A DNA stretch of 64,000 nt, taken from positions 37,793,056-37,857,055 of the forward strand of contig JAVGWX010000014.1 of NCBI GenBank assembly GCA_036924085.1, given 5' to 3'. This DNA comes from Ariolimax columbianus. Lineage: Eukaryota; Mollusca; Gastropoda; Stylommatophora; Arionidae. This document shows positions 1 through 10,764 of the stretch, one piece after another. The position numbers and the translations under genes were made by a program. Numbering within the stretch: the first letter of the stretch is position 1; every line of letters starts with the position of its first letter. Under the pieces are notes generated by a model. The model searched no databases. It was not told where the DNA came from and worked only from the letters and a program-made list of their open reading frames with translations.

Positions 1-403
1 GTGTCGTAAGATCTTTCGTAAGACTCACATCCTTCTTTAAACATCGTTGTCTAGTTCTTCACTGTTGTCTTCGACAAACTTATGTCATGATAAACTGCCT
101 GCATTCTGAGACGAATGTCAACTGGTCGACATCCTCCAGCTGTTAGAATCCGAATCACCGCTCGCTGATCAACTCTGGACGGATTCCGTATCACACCAGC
201 CATATTTTCAACAGTCTGCTGAAGAAACTATGAGTCGGAGGATAAAGCAATTTTGCAAACTTGACGGTTGGTATGTGCTGTTTTCATCTGAAGTTACGTC
301 ATCATGCACATCGTACGTATGTTCGCTTGGTGCAGTTATGTCCGGTTTCATTTGAACACGCCTCGTATATTTATTTATTAATCAACACCAATCCTGCTTC
401 TAC
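1..403. other. No recognisable feature
   Basis: I see no coding similarity, tandem repeat or known element in this AT-balanced stretch. It precedes a short tandem repeat and an element C copy. Confidence 0.4.
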
Positions 404-510
404 CGTTCAATGTCATACGTATACATGTCAACAATAAATGTGGGTCCTCCATTCAATGGCATATGTTTACATGTCAACAATACATGTTTGTCCTCCATTC
501 AATGTCATAT
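404..510. repeat. Short ~47-bp tandem repeat, about 2.3 copies
   Basis: The words ATTCAATG(T/G)CATA and ACATGTCAACAAT recur at a spacing of about 47 bp (near 404, 451 and 497). The copies differ at a few positions. No coding meaning is apparent. Confidence 0.6.
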
Positions 511-556
511 GCTAATTGTTTTTCTCGGAGGAAAATCGTGTATCAGCTCATCTATC

Positions 557-1150
557 AGTGATTCCCATGTGCAGGTCCCAGCTCTGGACAAATGCCACAG
601 AGTGTGATTAACCAATGTGCGAGTCCATCTTACAAGAATCAAACACTAGAACAAAGTAGACCCAAAGCCTATTAGGCGCATTCTATACTGTTTTTAGGGA
701 CGATGAGGCTACCGTCTGGTCAGGCAAAACACACTGATCAGACAATGTTAGCCAGGCTCAGGAGACATATTCTGGCCAAGATCTTCACCTGACCTTCTCG
801 TTGACGTCCTGGAAACGGGCTGTTGTCGAGGACAACAATCTGGCTAACAAGGTGAGTTTCGACGTGAACCCATAGTAGTGAGTGACTAGCAGATGAAGCC
901 AAGCATTGCACAACCGCCTGGAGGACTCCGGTCCACTTCATCAGAACCCCCGGGATGTCAGGAAAGCTACTGCAATCTGCAAGAAGTTTCGCCCTTTTCA
1001 GTCCGCACAAAAGGGTTACCAACCCATTGTGGGCATTAGAAACCAACCCCAGTCACACAGTCGCCTCTTACCACTATCTCTGTGGGTCAGTGATGCTATT
1101 GTTATCTTTGTCATGCACAAAGAGCCCCGCCGACCACTCTGGAAGTATTT
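557..1150 (+). mobile_element. Element C, copy 1, interrupted by an element B insertion
   Basis: The left part (about 557-693) aligns by eye with the copies at 1.8 kb and 15.6 kb, sharing GTGCAGGTCCCAGCTCTGG, GAGTCCATCTTA, ATCAAACACTA and a purine-rich stretch ending in GTAGACCC. The right part (from about 1043) resumes with the family's AGTCGCCTCTTAC motif and the following CATGCACAAAGAGCCCC segment. Between them lies a B element. No ORF is conserved among C copies, so C is probably non-autonomous. I do not recognise its mobilising partner. Confidence 0.6.
694..1041 (+). mobile_element. Element B copy inserted in element C
   Basis: The copy starts with TTAGGGACGATGAGGCTA and the head repeat GTCTGGTCAGGCAAAA, and runs through the body words CAGATGAAGCCAAGCATTG, ACCGCCTGGAGGAC and CGGGATGTCAGGAAAGCTAC. 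It ends at TGTGGGCATTA, the junction that in other copies leads into an (AAC)n tail. The tail is missing or decayed here. Confidence 0.65.
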
Positions 1151-1419
1151 TAATGTTTCCTTGTTCACAGCCTCCCCCTTTTTCCAACCCTTATTGTCTT
1201 ACCACAGAGGAGTGCTAACCTCTAGAGTAGGGTTCGCGATCTGACAGCTACCTTTCTTAATTCATCCCTCAGGTGGGAGAGTTTGTCACCCCTGAGAGCT
1301 CGCAGTGCAGAACTATGCGCTCGTTATGTATCATGTGTGTGGGGCCGAGTCGCCCTGCCTTCCACTTATTTCTGTATCAGCCCCAGATACACCTTTCGCC
1401 CTCGTCATAAATGTTACAT

Positions 1420-1770
1420 GTAGCATGTAGACTGCATCCTTGTGAATGTGTACTTCACATAACTGATGGATCGCTGTATAAACTATACTTATTATAGGTA
1501 GACTGCATGCTTGTGCATAAATACTTCAGATAACTTCTTGATCTCTGTATTAACTATACTAATTATAGTTAGACTACATCTTTGTGCATATATATACTTC
1601 AGATAACTTCTTGATCTCTGTATTAACTATACTAATTATAGGTAGACTACATGCTTGTGCATACATACTTCAGATAACTTCTTGATCTCTGTAATAACTA
1701 TACTAATTATAGGTAGACTACATGCTTGTGCATATATATATACTTCAGATAATGTCTTGATCTCTGTATA
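1420..1770. repeat. 71-bp satellite, left block (about 5 diverged units)
   Basis: Units of roughly 71-76 bp contain GTAGACT(G/A)CAT, CATACTTCAGATAACTTC and TTGATCTCTGTA. They are clearly the same family as the more regular block that resumes at about 2.1 kb. An element C insertion separates the two blocks. Confidence 0.75.
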
Positions 1771-2112
1771 TCTTAGTCTTAGTCGACCTGTACTTCTACA
1801 GAGGCGAATGCACCTGTGCAGGTCCCAGCTCTGGTATGAGTTGGATGTAGCCGGGAGAAGGATTTCCTGCTTAGTGGGCTAGGCTAGAGCAGCTTACTAC
1901 TCCACTTCAGAGGGTGGTTAACCAATGTGGGAGTCCATCTTAATATAATCAAACACTATAAGGAAGTAGACCCGCAGCCTGTTAAACACCATCTATGCTG
2001 CTCTAAACTAACCACCTAATCATGGCCGGTCTTATGCCAGGTCACACGGTTAGTCGCCTCTTACTGCATGCTTTCTGTGTCATACACAAAAACCCCGGTG
2101 AAGCACTCAGGA
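1771..2112 (+). mobile_element. Element C, copy 2, splitting the 71-bp satellite
   Basis: This is the best complete C copy, about 340 bp. It begins TCTTAGTCTTAGTCGACCTG, exactly the start seen for the 15.2-kb copy. It contains GTGCAGGTCCCAGCTCTGG and AACCATGGCCGG-like words and the ending block GTTAGTCGCCTCTTAC followed by about 55 bp. Both sides are satellite sequence. ATATCT occurs at both junctions (ending about 1775 and 2108) and may be a short target-site duplication. Confidence 0.65.
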
Positions 2113-2960
2113 TATCTATGTATATACTATATTTATATTGGTAAGACGGCATACTTGCACACACATACTTCACATAACTTCTGGATCTCTATATGAACTA
2201 TACTTATATTAGGTAGACTGCATGCTTGCACATACATACTTCACATAACTTCTGGATCTCTATATGAACTATACTTATATTAGGTAGACTGTATGCTTGC
2301 ACATACATACTTCACATAACTTCTGGATCTCTATATGAACTATACTTATATTAGGTAGACTGCATGCTTGCACATACATACTTCACATAACTTCTGGATC
2401 TCTATATGAACTATACTTATATTAGGTAGACTGTATGCTTGCACATACATACTTCACATAACTTCTGGATCTCTATATGAACTATACTTATATTAGGTAG
2501 ACTGCATGCTTGCACATACATACTTCACATAACTTCTGGATCTCTATATGAACTATACTTATATTAGGTAGACTGCATGCTTGCACATACATACTTCACA
2601 TAACTTCTGGATCTCTATATGAACTATACTTATATTACGTAGACTGCATGCTTGCACATACATACTTCACATAACTTCTGGATCTCTATATGAACTATAC
2701 TTATATTAGGTAGACTGTATGCTTGCGCATATATACTTCACATAACTTCTGGATCTCTATATGAACTATACTTATATTAGGTAGACTGCATGCTTGCACA
2801 TACATACTTCACATAACTTCTGGATCTCTATATGACCTATACTTATATTAGGTAGACTGCATGCTTGCACATACATACTTCACATAACTTCTGGATCTAT
2901 ATATAAACTATACTTATAGCAGGTAGACTGCATGCTGGCTTGTGTACCTGCCAGATATAT
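2112..2960. repeat. 71-bp satellite, right block (about 11 units)
   Basis: GGTAGACTG recurs at exact 71-bp intervals from 2212 to 2922, with very few differences between units. Each unit includes CATGCTTGCACATACATACT and CTGGATCTCTATATGAACT. Homogeneity is much higher than in the left block, which suggests recent amplification on this side only. No ORF persists through it. Confidence 0.9.
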
Positions 2961-3179
2961 TACTGTAACTCTGCACAAACAATACTTATTTCAGGTATCC
3001 TGAGGTTTTTTGCTTCATACTTGCTCATGTGTATTTAAATGTACCAGTTTGAAGTGGCATGCCATTTGTCTGTGACTATCCTTTCAGCCTTTTCATGTCT
3101 AGGGATGATGTAGTAAATTAGAGATCCACTGTATCACAACAGGTTACAAAGTAGGTACAGCTGGTCGTCATGACACACG

Positions 3180-3765
3180 GTGAGAATGATAATAGCGAAG
3201 AAGAAAAAGAAGAAAAACCATGTCGAAGAAAAGAAGAAACACAAATAAAAAGAAATATTAAAAGAAGAAAAGAAACAAGGAAAGACAAAGTCGAGGGAGG
3301 AGAAAAAAGAATCAGAAGAAAAAAAAAATTTTTTAAATTAAAAAACCATATAAAAAAGAAAGGACGAAATAAAATTTGAGAAATAATAAAAGAATAAGAA
3401 GAAGATGAAAAAGAAGAAGAAGAAGAAAGTCTATAGGATAAAGGAAGAATAACAACTCGAATAAATATTAGTAGTAATAGTAGTAGTAGTAGTAGTAGTG
3501 GGAGTAGTAGTAGAAGAAGAAGAAGAATAAAAAACAAGAAGAAGATGAAGAAAAAGAACGAGAAGAAGAAAAATAAGAAAAAAAAAGACAAGAAGAAGAA
3601 GAAAAACAAAAGGAAGGAGACGAAGAGGAACAAGAACAACACGAACAAAAACAAGAAGAACAAGAACAAGAACAAGAAGAAGATGAAGAAGAAGAAGAAG
3701 GAAGAAGAAAGAAGGAAGAAGAAAGAACAAGAACAAGAACAAGGCTCAGGATTAGAAGCAGAACA
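3180..3765. repeat. Purine-rich (GAA/AAGAA)n tract, about 590 bp
   Basis: The plus strand is almost pure A and G, made of diverged GAA, AAGA and ACAAGAA words, with a (TAG)n block near 3470-3505. Open frames across it (Lys/Glu-rich on plus, Phe/Leu/Ser-rich on minus) only reflect composition. Nearby LINE-J and element D tails end in (GAA)n, so this may be an expanded retrotransposon tail. No element body is recognisable beside it. Confidence 0.85.
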
Positions 3766-4105
3766 TAACAATTAAAAGATGTTTAACAATTTAAAATCAT
3801 TTCATTGAAAGCAACTAAGGAAATGTATTCATAAACAACATTAGAAACTGCACATTCTGCAGATCTTTGATTGGCCAAATTCCTGGCAATGAAAGATTAC
3901 TGATGCTGATAAGAACAATTTGAGAAGAATGATTGACATCCCTTATGGACCAACCCTTTACAATTAGTGCCATGTACTTGGATTCAGATATAGAGACGGC
4001 GAAAGATCTCTAGTACGCCATCGCGAACAATGGCTCAACTATCAGACTGGGTGAACACATTGAATGCGTTGTTTTCTCTCTGGTGCAGACTTCAATGGCG
4101 GTAAT

Positions 4106-4255
4106 TCTGGTTGATGTTGTTGTTGTAGTTGTTTAATGCCCACAATGAGTAAGTTTACTCTTTTGTGCGCCCTGAAAAGGACGTTAAGTGGCGGGTTGTA
4201 GTAGCTTTCCTCACATCCCGAGCATGCTGATGAAGGTGGACAGCTGGACACCTTT
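4106..4255 (-). mobile_element. Element B 3' fragment inserted beside/within a CR1 piece
   Basis: Reading the minus strand, the copy has CACCTTCATCAGCATGCTCG, GGATGTGAGGAAAGCTAC, CCGCCACTTAACGTCC and CGCACAAAAGAGTAAACTTAC, then GGGCATTAAACAAC and a short (AAC)n tail. The 5' half of the element is absent. It interrupts the CR1 reading frame just after the conserved PEQVQVA segment. Confidence 0.75.
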
Positions 4256-4850
4256 TTCCCTGCCACCTGGACTTGCTCCGGCACCCTACCCGTATGATCT
4301 ATAAAAACACTTACGTCCCTTTCCTTTTGTATTGTCCTAATATTTTTCTCTCCCATTCTGTACATATATCCCTTATTGAACCTTCCCATGGGGATGACTG
4401 TACACTTTTTTGTTTACATGAAACTCCATCTGTCAGCCGTTAGAACTTTCTTAAACGTTTCATAAATCTCAAGTCAATATATTCACCTCCGTTTTAGAAT
4501 AGACACCTCTGCATAGTTATGTATATCCGCGAATTTTGCAATCATGGATAAGATATCATTATCCAAATCATTTATATATCCAGAACAAAACTGGTCCTAA
4601 CACAGAGCCCTGTGGCACTCCAAATTCTTATCTCGCACATCTCAGAGTACTCCTTATTTATGCCTACTCTCTGCCTTCTTCCCGTTAACCAATTGTCAAT
4701 CCATTTGCCAACATCCCTAATTATCCTATGTGATTTCAACGCCCTAAACAATTTTTTATGAGATACCCTATTAAAGGAAATTGCAAAATTCAAATAAATA
4801 ACATCCATTGGCACTACAGCATCTATAATTTTGGTAGCAATTGTGACAGT
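4256..4850 (-). mobile_element. CR1-like LINE reverse-transcriptase fragment, inactivated
   Basis: On the minus strand one open segment reads MDVIYLNFAISFNRVSHK, the RT motif A region (canonical form DxxKAFD), followed by a WIDNWLTGRRQRV segment and the remains of a PQGSVLG motif. A second open stretch downstream (4389 to 4260) has the YRMGEK...ERDV...GRVPEQVQVA region. The frame is broken between them by frameshifts and stops. Family knowledge: CR1/jockey-type LINEs have this order. The copy is 5' truncated and ends at an element B insertion. Confidence 0.75.
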
Positions 4851-4939
4851 TCCAGCTGAAGCATGGGCATTTAGGTCAGGGGAGATTGGGCTGGCGACTC
4901 TAAGAACAAAGGTTGCCTGAATGCGTGCCAAGGTCAATC

Positions 4940-5709
4940 ACCGTTTCGACACTAGGTCGACAAAGAAAACGAGGAGTTTAGGTAGAAGACATTGTCTGGT
5001 ACAGGGGTACGTGTTCGGAGCTGACCACTCCGGCGTTCCGAATTGGCGTGGAGGAGGGCATATGACAGGCAGGTGCCCCCACGACCGGCTACAACTTATA
5101 GAGTGATAGGGAGTCGAGGATAGTTCCAAATTAGAGTGATGGCTAAGTCAGACAACCAACAGAAGACCATTGGACAGCGATTTTGTTGCTTGAGACTATA
5201 AAACACTCTGCAAGGATGAACTGACAGATGGAGAGTGACTGAGTGGCTGTCAGGGGTCTGTGAGTGTGTGAGTTCGCAGGGTGACTGGACCAGCATACAC
5301 TTCGAGTTTTGACCAGTCACCCTATAGGTGTTTATGTTAGACAACTTGTGAACAGCAAGAGATCTTAATGTGTGTCGTATGTCCAGGACACTTTGTGAAC
5401 CGATTGTATGTCAATGCAGAGATCGCCTGATAGAAAGTGATCTGATTATAAGTGAATGCACAGATCGACCTAGTACGTGATTACAAGTGAGTACGTAATC
5501 TGATTATAATTGATGTATTATAATTACCTGATTGCAAGTGATTTGATTATGCGTGAATGCACAGAACGACCGAGTACGTAATCCGATCGTGAGGAAGAGT
5601 TTGTGATTGTGTTTTGAGTGTGAAGATAAGAGAGTGTAACGGCAATAATCTGGGTTATGTAGTTTGGGGGAAACATCAAAGCTAGTGCTTAAAACCTCCA
5701 ATTGTAGGT

Positions 5710-5800
<91 letters not shown>

Positions 5801-6070
5801 GATTATATAGTTTAGATTTACTGTGCTTTCTGTTAAAATTTTGTTTTGTTTTAACAATTATTAAACGATACTATTTTGTCAAGATTAGTGTTTACAGTGT
5901 TATTTACTGTGTGAAGTCGTGTTGTGGTGTAGATACATGTAGTAACTCTTTAGATAAATAAACTACTGAGCTAAACCAAGACTCTGCCATATATCTTATT
6001 TTGGTCCGAGTGACCAGGATATCTTTGATAGGATAAGTACTACGAAACGCCTTACGCTACCACACAGTGT
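4940..6070 (+). mobile_element. Possible solo LTR or LTR-retrotransposon remnant
   Basis: There is no coding similarity here, but several features are LTR-like. A non-coding stretch of about 1.1 kb contains an AATAAA signal at 5957-5962. About 40 bp further on comes ATTTTGGTCCGAGTGACCAG, resembling the TTTTGGTCC-type leader found at the edge of many invertebrate Gypsy/BEL elements. I could not define TG...CA ends or a target-site duplication, and no second LTR is present. A (TA)n tract lies inside. It could equally be unrelated unique sequence. Confidence 0.25.
5712..5797. repeat. (TA)n microsatellite, about 86 bp
   Basis: An uninterrupted run of alternating T and A. Confidence 0.97.
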
Positions 6071-6087
6071 TGTGTGGCAATCAATGT

Positions 6088-6256
6088 CTAGCCCGTCTTA
6101 CACTATTCACAGTAAGCCTATGTGTGTAATTTTCATCGGAATTCTGAGAAAACAAGATCTGTTCTTAATGTGTTATAGAATACACGTTGTTGGATAGGAC
6201 GTCACTACAGATTGCGCACCGTGCGTGGTTGGTGCGGACGACCTACTTGGAAATTT
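6088..6256 (+). mobile_element. RTE-c 5' leader fragment
   Basis: About 170 bp aligns by eye with 31,472-31,640. It shares CTATTCACAG(T/G)AAGCC, TATGTGTGTAA, TTTCATCGGAATTC, GTTGTTGGATAGGACGTCAC and GATTGCGCACCGT. The 31-kb copy is an internally deleted LINE derivative, so this is probably the 5' leader of the same family. Similarity fades after 6256. Confidence 0.6.
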
Positions 6257-6689
6257 CGCACATTTTCATTGCAGGCCAAGACCGGAATCTCCCTTCAGCC
6301 ATGGGTTAATGGTCCCTCACCCAGATCTACAGTTGTGGGCGCTGGTCAGCAGCAGCGTTTTCTATTCTATGCGTGGGGACTGCTGCTATCGAAAGGTACG
6401 ACATTCGCCTCTCAAATCGTCAAGGAAATGATGGGCGAACGACTTCTACAAGTTTCAAGCAACCCCTGATGTCACGGATTGTTCGATCTGAATGTCTATA
6501 TCTTGAGCTACTTCCAGTCGTCTTGATTATATGTCTTGTCACTGGTTCCCGGTAACTCGGGACGTGAGAGTGAGATTGCTGTCCAACGCAACTTCTTCCT
6601 CACTATAATTCAAATTCAGCGCTAGTTACATCTTCAGGACGAGGACAGTCTGACGATGTCGCTATCTTCGCTTGCGATGGGCAACTTAC
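6257..6689. other. No recognisable feature
   Basis: This could be a continuation of the RTE-c 5' region, but no endonuclease or RT motif can be read. An open frame of 85 codons here has no recognisable similarity. Confidence 0.35.
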
Positions 6690-6945
6690 TTACTTACTTA
6701 TCTTCTGTCTATGTGTTTAAGTACGATGAGGTTAAGTCTGATGTGTTTGTCTGATGTGTTTAAGTCTGATGTGTTTAAGTCTGATGCGTTTACGTATGAT
6801 GTGTTTATGTCTGATGTGTTTAAGTCTGATGCGTTTACGCATTATGTGTTTAAGTACGATGTGTTCAAGTCTGATGTGTTTAAGTCTGATGTGTTTAGAT
6901 CTGATGTGTTTAGGTCTGATGTGTTTACAACTTATAACTATTCTA
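6690..6945. repeat. 15-bp minisatellite, about 17 units
   Basis: The unit is close to GATGTGTTTAAGTCT. Variants include GATGCGTTTACGTAT and GATGTGTTTAGATCT. Because the unit is a multiple of three, open frames run through it (repeating Asp-Val-Phe-Lys-Ser). I do not recognise a transposon source. Confidence 0.9.
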
Positions 6946-7254
6946 ATAACTGCTGAATTGTGATGAAATTATATCTGCACGTAAGCACTTTTTTCTGCGT
7001 AGTAACACCCATTTTTAATCGTACCTCTGTCATGATAAAGTCAATCTGATTTTTTATTATATCGCCTAGACTTTTCCACGAGCAACAATCTTCTATGGGA
7101 TAGTTGTAAAATTGTGTTACATAACCGAGTGGTTCTCTTCACAAATATGTATCCGCCTATCTTCTCTCTGTTGTATTTTTCCTCAGTCCACATTATTTTA
7201 ATATTTTCTTATATTTGCATTTGTATAGTTTACAGTTCTTATTTGCCACCACTA

Positions 7255-7455
7255 TTTGTTGTTGTTATTGTTTAATATCCACAATGAGTAAGTTTCCTCT
7301 TTTGTGCGCCCTAAATAGGACGCTAAGTGGCGGGTTGCAATAGCTTACCTCACATCCCGAGCGTGCTGATGAAGGTTGACCGGGGTCCTCCAGGCGGTTG
7401 GGCTATGCTTGGCTTCATCTACGTGACGCTCACTACTACGGGGATCTGAACTACT
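7255..7455 (-). mobile_element. Element B copy (3' two-thirds)
   Basis: The minus strand reads TAGTGAGCGTCACGTAG, ATGAAGCCAAGCATAG, CCCAACCGCCTGGAGGACCC, ACCTTCATCAGCACGCTCGG and GGATGTGAGGTAAGCTATTG. It then reads CGCCACTTAGCGTCC and ends in an (AAC)n-like tail (plus strand GTTGTTGTTATTG at 7257-7270). The VNTR head is missing. Confidence 0.75.
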
Positions 7456-8138
7456 ATTAGAATATCAGTAAATAAAGATAAAGGTCAGTGTCATGACACC
7501 AATTGCCGTCGGGGATGGAGATAACTCTTCATGAACTAAGCCGCAGCCTATGTGAGGTGGGGTGGCCAGTTGCCTTCCAGCGGCCGTACCATCCGCGAAC
7601 CACAGCCCGGATTTGTTTATGTTAGTCCGTAAACTCGAATCCTGGCACACTGTAATTACAGTCTAGTAATCCATCACACTGTAGACTAGACTACACACTC
7701 CACAGAATATCAGTAGATTCGGTTGGCTTGAAGGTCTTCTGTAAAGTTCTAATAATATTCTTTTATTTCTTCATCACCATGTTTTGGAGTTGATGCACAC
7801 GTATGTAAAATCACGATATCGAATGGTACAGCCAGCAACCAGCAGCATCAAGCAATCATTCTGTCAAATATTCACACACACATATTTTTCAATATTCATC
7901 TTGAACACAATTCTTATACCTGGTTCATATCTCTTTGCTTCTCAATGCATGAATGTATTGGTCTTTCATCGCGTATCTGACGTCTGTAAGTTTTGTCTCC
8001 TCCACACCTAATATAACAAGTTGTATCACACTAGGCTATGCCATTAAAGTATCCATCTTCCTCTACCCATTCAACGTTCCAACATGCGGGATACTAATCT
8101 GTAGGTTTCTATTCTTAGATTGTAGATTGGATTTCTAA
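7456..8138. other. No recognisable feature
   Basis: Neither strand shows a repeat, RT motif or tRNA-like box. Small open frames (60-75 codons) have no recognisable similarity. Confidence 0.4.
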
Positions 8139-9125
8139 GAAAACTTCCTTTCACCAGAATTTGGGAAGCATTCGTCATAATTATGGCATTCATCCAAAAT
8201 TGCTGTTTGAAATTAGAGACCAGCTAGCAAAACTATCGTCTATATTATGTTCTCAGTCATTTGCAAAAGGGATTGTTCCATGGGGTTGGAAAGATGCAGG
8301 AGTGATCCCATTACTCAAAAAGGGAAAACAGTCAGATCCAGTAAATTATAGACCGGTGAGTTTAACGAGTATAGTCTGTAAATTTGTTAAGAGTCAATAA
8401 TCAAATAACACATTGCAAATGCATTTAGACAAATTTAATCTAATCAGAAATGGTCAGCATATGTTCACTAAAGGGAGATCGTGCTTAACAAATTTATTAT
8501 AATTCGTAGAGGAGGTTACTCAAATGATAGATGAAGTGGATGTTATTTATCTAGATTTTGCTAAGTCTTTTGACTGACTACCTCATCATTATCATCTGGA
8601 GACTGGTTGTCAGGTTGTCAGATTATATCTCTCCATTTGACTATATCCTAAGGTTGATAAGTCCGGAGACTGGAGCTGTGTTGTCAGAGTATGTCTCTCA
8701 ATTTGACCCTATCCTCTGCAGTTCTCTCCATTGCAGCAGAAATGTCGTACTTTAATGTTCCAACATTCCTGAGATACACAGGTGATTCTTGGTCCCCCTG
8801 GTCCTCTCTTCCGTTCAATCTTGTCCTCTAGTATCTTCTGTAGAAGACTTTCATGTTTCATATCATGACCCGGTCAGTTCAACCCACGTTTTTGTGTCAA
8901 ATTCAATATTTTTCTTTGTGCGTCCACTTCAGTGAATAGATTCTCATTGTATCTTCTTTCTGTCCAACTCGCTCTTTCCATTCCACGGTAGCACCACATT
9001 TCAAACGCTTCAAAGCTTTTTTCACCCTTCTTCGCTAAAGTCCATCTCTTAGCCCCATACAATGCAATTGGCCATATATGAGTGCGATTATTCTTTCCCT
9101 CAGTTCTATCCTGATATTCTTTGAG

Positions 9126-9333
9126 GTTAACACTTTATGTTTTTCTCTGAAGTTAACACTTTATGTTTTTCTCTGAAGTTAACACTTTATGTTTTTCTCT
9201 GAAGTTAACACTTTATGTTTTTCTCTGAAGTTAACACTTTATGTTTTTCTCTGAAGTTAACACTTTATGTTTTTCTCTGAAGTTAACACTTTATGTTTTT
9301 CTCTGAAGTTAACACTTTATGTTTTTCTCTGAA
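9126..9333. repeat. 26-bp minisatellite, 8 units, within RTE-a coding sequence
   Basis: Units of 26 bp contain GAAGTTAACACTTTATGTTT and are almost identical. On the minus strand one unit encodes REKHKVLTS in the connection region after the RT palm. The same place in the 61.1-kb copy reads AFRETQKLLTSENI once, and in the 43.1-kb copy AFREQIKMLPSNNIKIEL once. The array is therefore an expansion of an originally single segment. The unit is not a multiple of three, so the frame shifts every unit. Confidence 0.95.
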
Positions 9334-9611
9334 GCCCCTTTTTTGCCATTGCAATCCTTGTCTTCATGAATGTCTCATTGCGGGCATTTTCTGTTACGGT
9401 TTGTCCCATGTATGTAAGCTTCTGTACTTGTTCGATTATTTCTCCATTGAAGAATATATTTTTTTGCCTATGTTGCTTGAATATTACCAAAGTCTTGGTC
9501 TTCGGTGTATTTATTTCATGTCAAACTCTGGCCCCGTTAATAAATTTTTACAGAAGCATTTGCGACTTCTCTACTCATCCTTTCCTTATCGATTTGTCAT
9601 CGGCAAATTTG

Positions 9612-10320
9612 ATGGCATTAACTTTCATACCATTAACTTTCATACCATTAACTTTTATACCATTAACTTTCATACCATTAACTTTCATACCATTAACTTT
9701 CATACCATTAACTTTCATACCATTAACTTTCATACCATTAACTTTCATACCATTAACTTTTATACCATTAACTTTCATACCATTAACTTTCATACCATTA
9801 ACTTTCATACCATTAACTTTCATACCATTAACTTTCATACCATTAACTTTCATACCATTAACTTTTACACCATTAACTTTTATACCATTAACTTTCATAC
9901 CATTAACTTTTACACCATTAACTTTTATACCATTTACTTTTATACCATTAACTTTCATACCATTAACTTTCATACCATTAACTTTCATACCATTAACGTT
10001 CATACCATTAACTTTCATACCATTAACTTTTACACCATTAACTTTTATACCATTTACTTTTATACCATTAACTTTCATACCATTAACTTTCATACCATTA
10101 ACTTTCATACCATTAACTTTCATACCATTAACTTTTACACCATTAACTTTTATACCATTTACTTTTATACCATTAACTTCCATACCATTAACTTTGACAC
10201 CATTAACTTTTATACCATTTACTTTTACACCATTTACTTTTATACCATTAACTTTTATACCATTTACTTTTATACCATTAACTTTGACACCATTAACTTT
10301 CATACCATTAACTTTGACAC
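9612..10320. repeat. 15-bp minisatellite, about 47 units, directly before the RT FADD motif
   Basis: The unit is ACTTTCATACCATTA with T/C, A and G variants. On the minus strand it encodes repeated (M/I/V)KVNG and keeps a long open frame that runs directly into KVNAIKFADD. RTE-type RTs normally have one short G-I-K-V-N-G-like loop just before Y/FADD. Variant blocks are themselves repeated: the 60 bp at 9901-9960 and at 10,021-10,080 are identical, and a third version starts near 10,125. This is a higher-order period of about 120 bp. Confidence 0.95.
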
Positions 10321-10764
10321 CTCTATTACAACTCCGCATAACCTTGGCCATCATTATCTCAGAACATGCGTTACAGAGACTCGATAAAAGCACGCAGCCC
10401 TGTCGTATCCCCTGTCGTATGGAAACTGGATCCGTGAAACCTTCTGTGATTGAAATAATCGCCTCTTGATTTGTATACAGGTTCTGAATTTAACCTAGTG
10501 AGTGATCTTTATGTACCTATTTGCTGCATAATCTTAAATAGTTTGTACCAGGCGACTTGTTCAAAGGCTTTCTAGCAGTAAAAAAAAACAGATAAATAAT
10601 GATCGTCCTTGATCGATAATTCTTCCTGCGAGAAGTCGCAATGATCCGATGGCATCCACTGTTTCTCTGGCCTTGCAAAATCCGAACTGGTTATCTTTAA
10701 AACCTCCACTATCTTTCAGTCAATTACTATCTGAATAATTTTCTACAAAATTTAGGATGCATGT

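Noticed and set aside
906..1244. 112-codon ORF as a host gene exon
   Set aside because: It overlaps the body of element B and the end of element C. Similar words occur in other B copies without an open frame.
3118..3775. Long Phe/Leu/Ser-rich and Lys/Glu-rich open frames
   Set aside because: They are translations of a purine-rich GAA tract. The same happens at 23.7, 40.6-41.1, 48.9 and 52.5-52.9 kb. There is no domain, start context or codon structure.
4940..6070. Complete LTR retrotransposon
   Set aside because: No gag, protease, RT or integrase coding and no second LTR could be found. Only a tentative LTR-like stretch is reported.
9293..10469. Two plus-strand ORFs of about 365 codons with FHTIN/IPLT repeats
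   Set aside because: They are shadow frames of the 15-bp array. The meaningful frame is on the minus strand, where it joins RT coding sequence.
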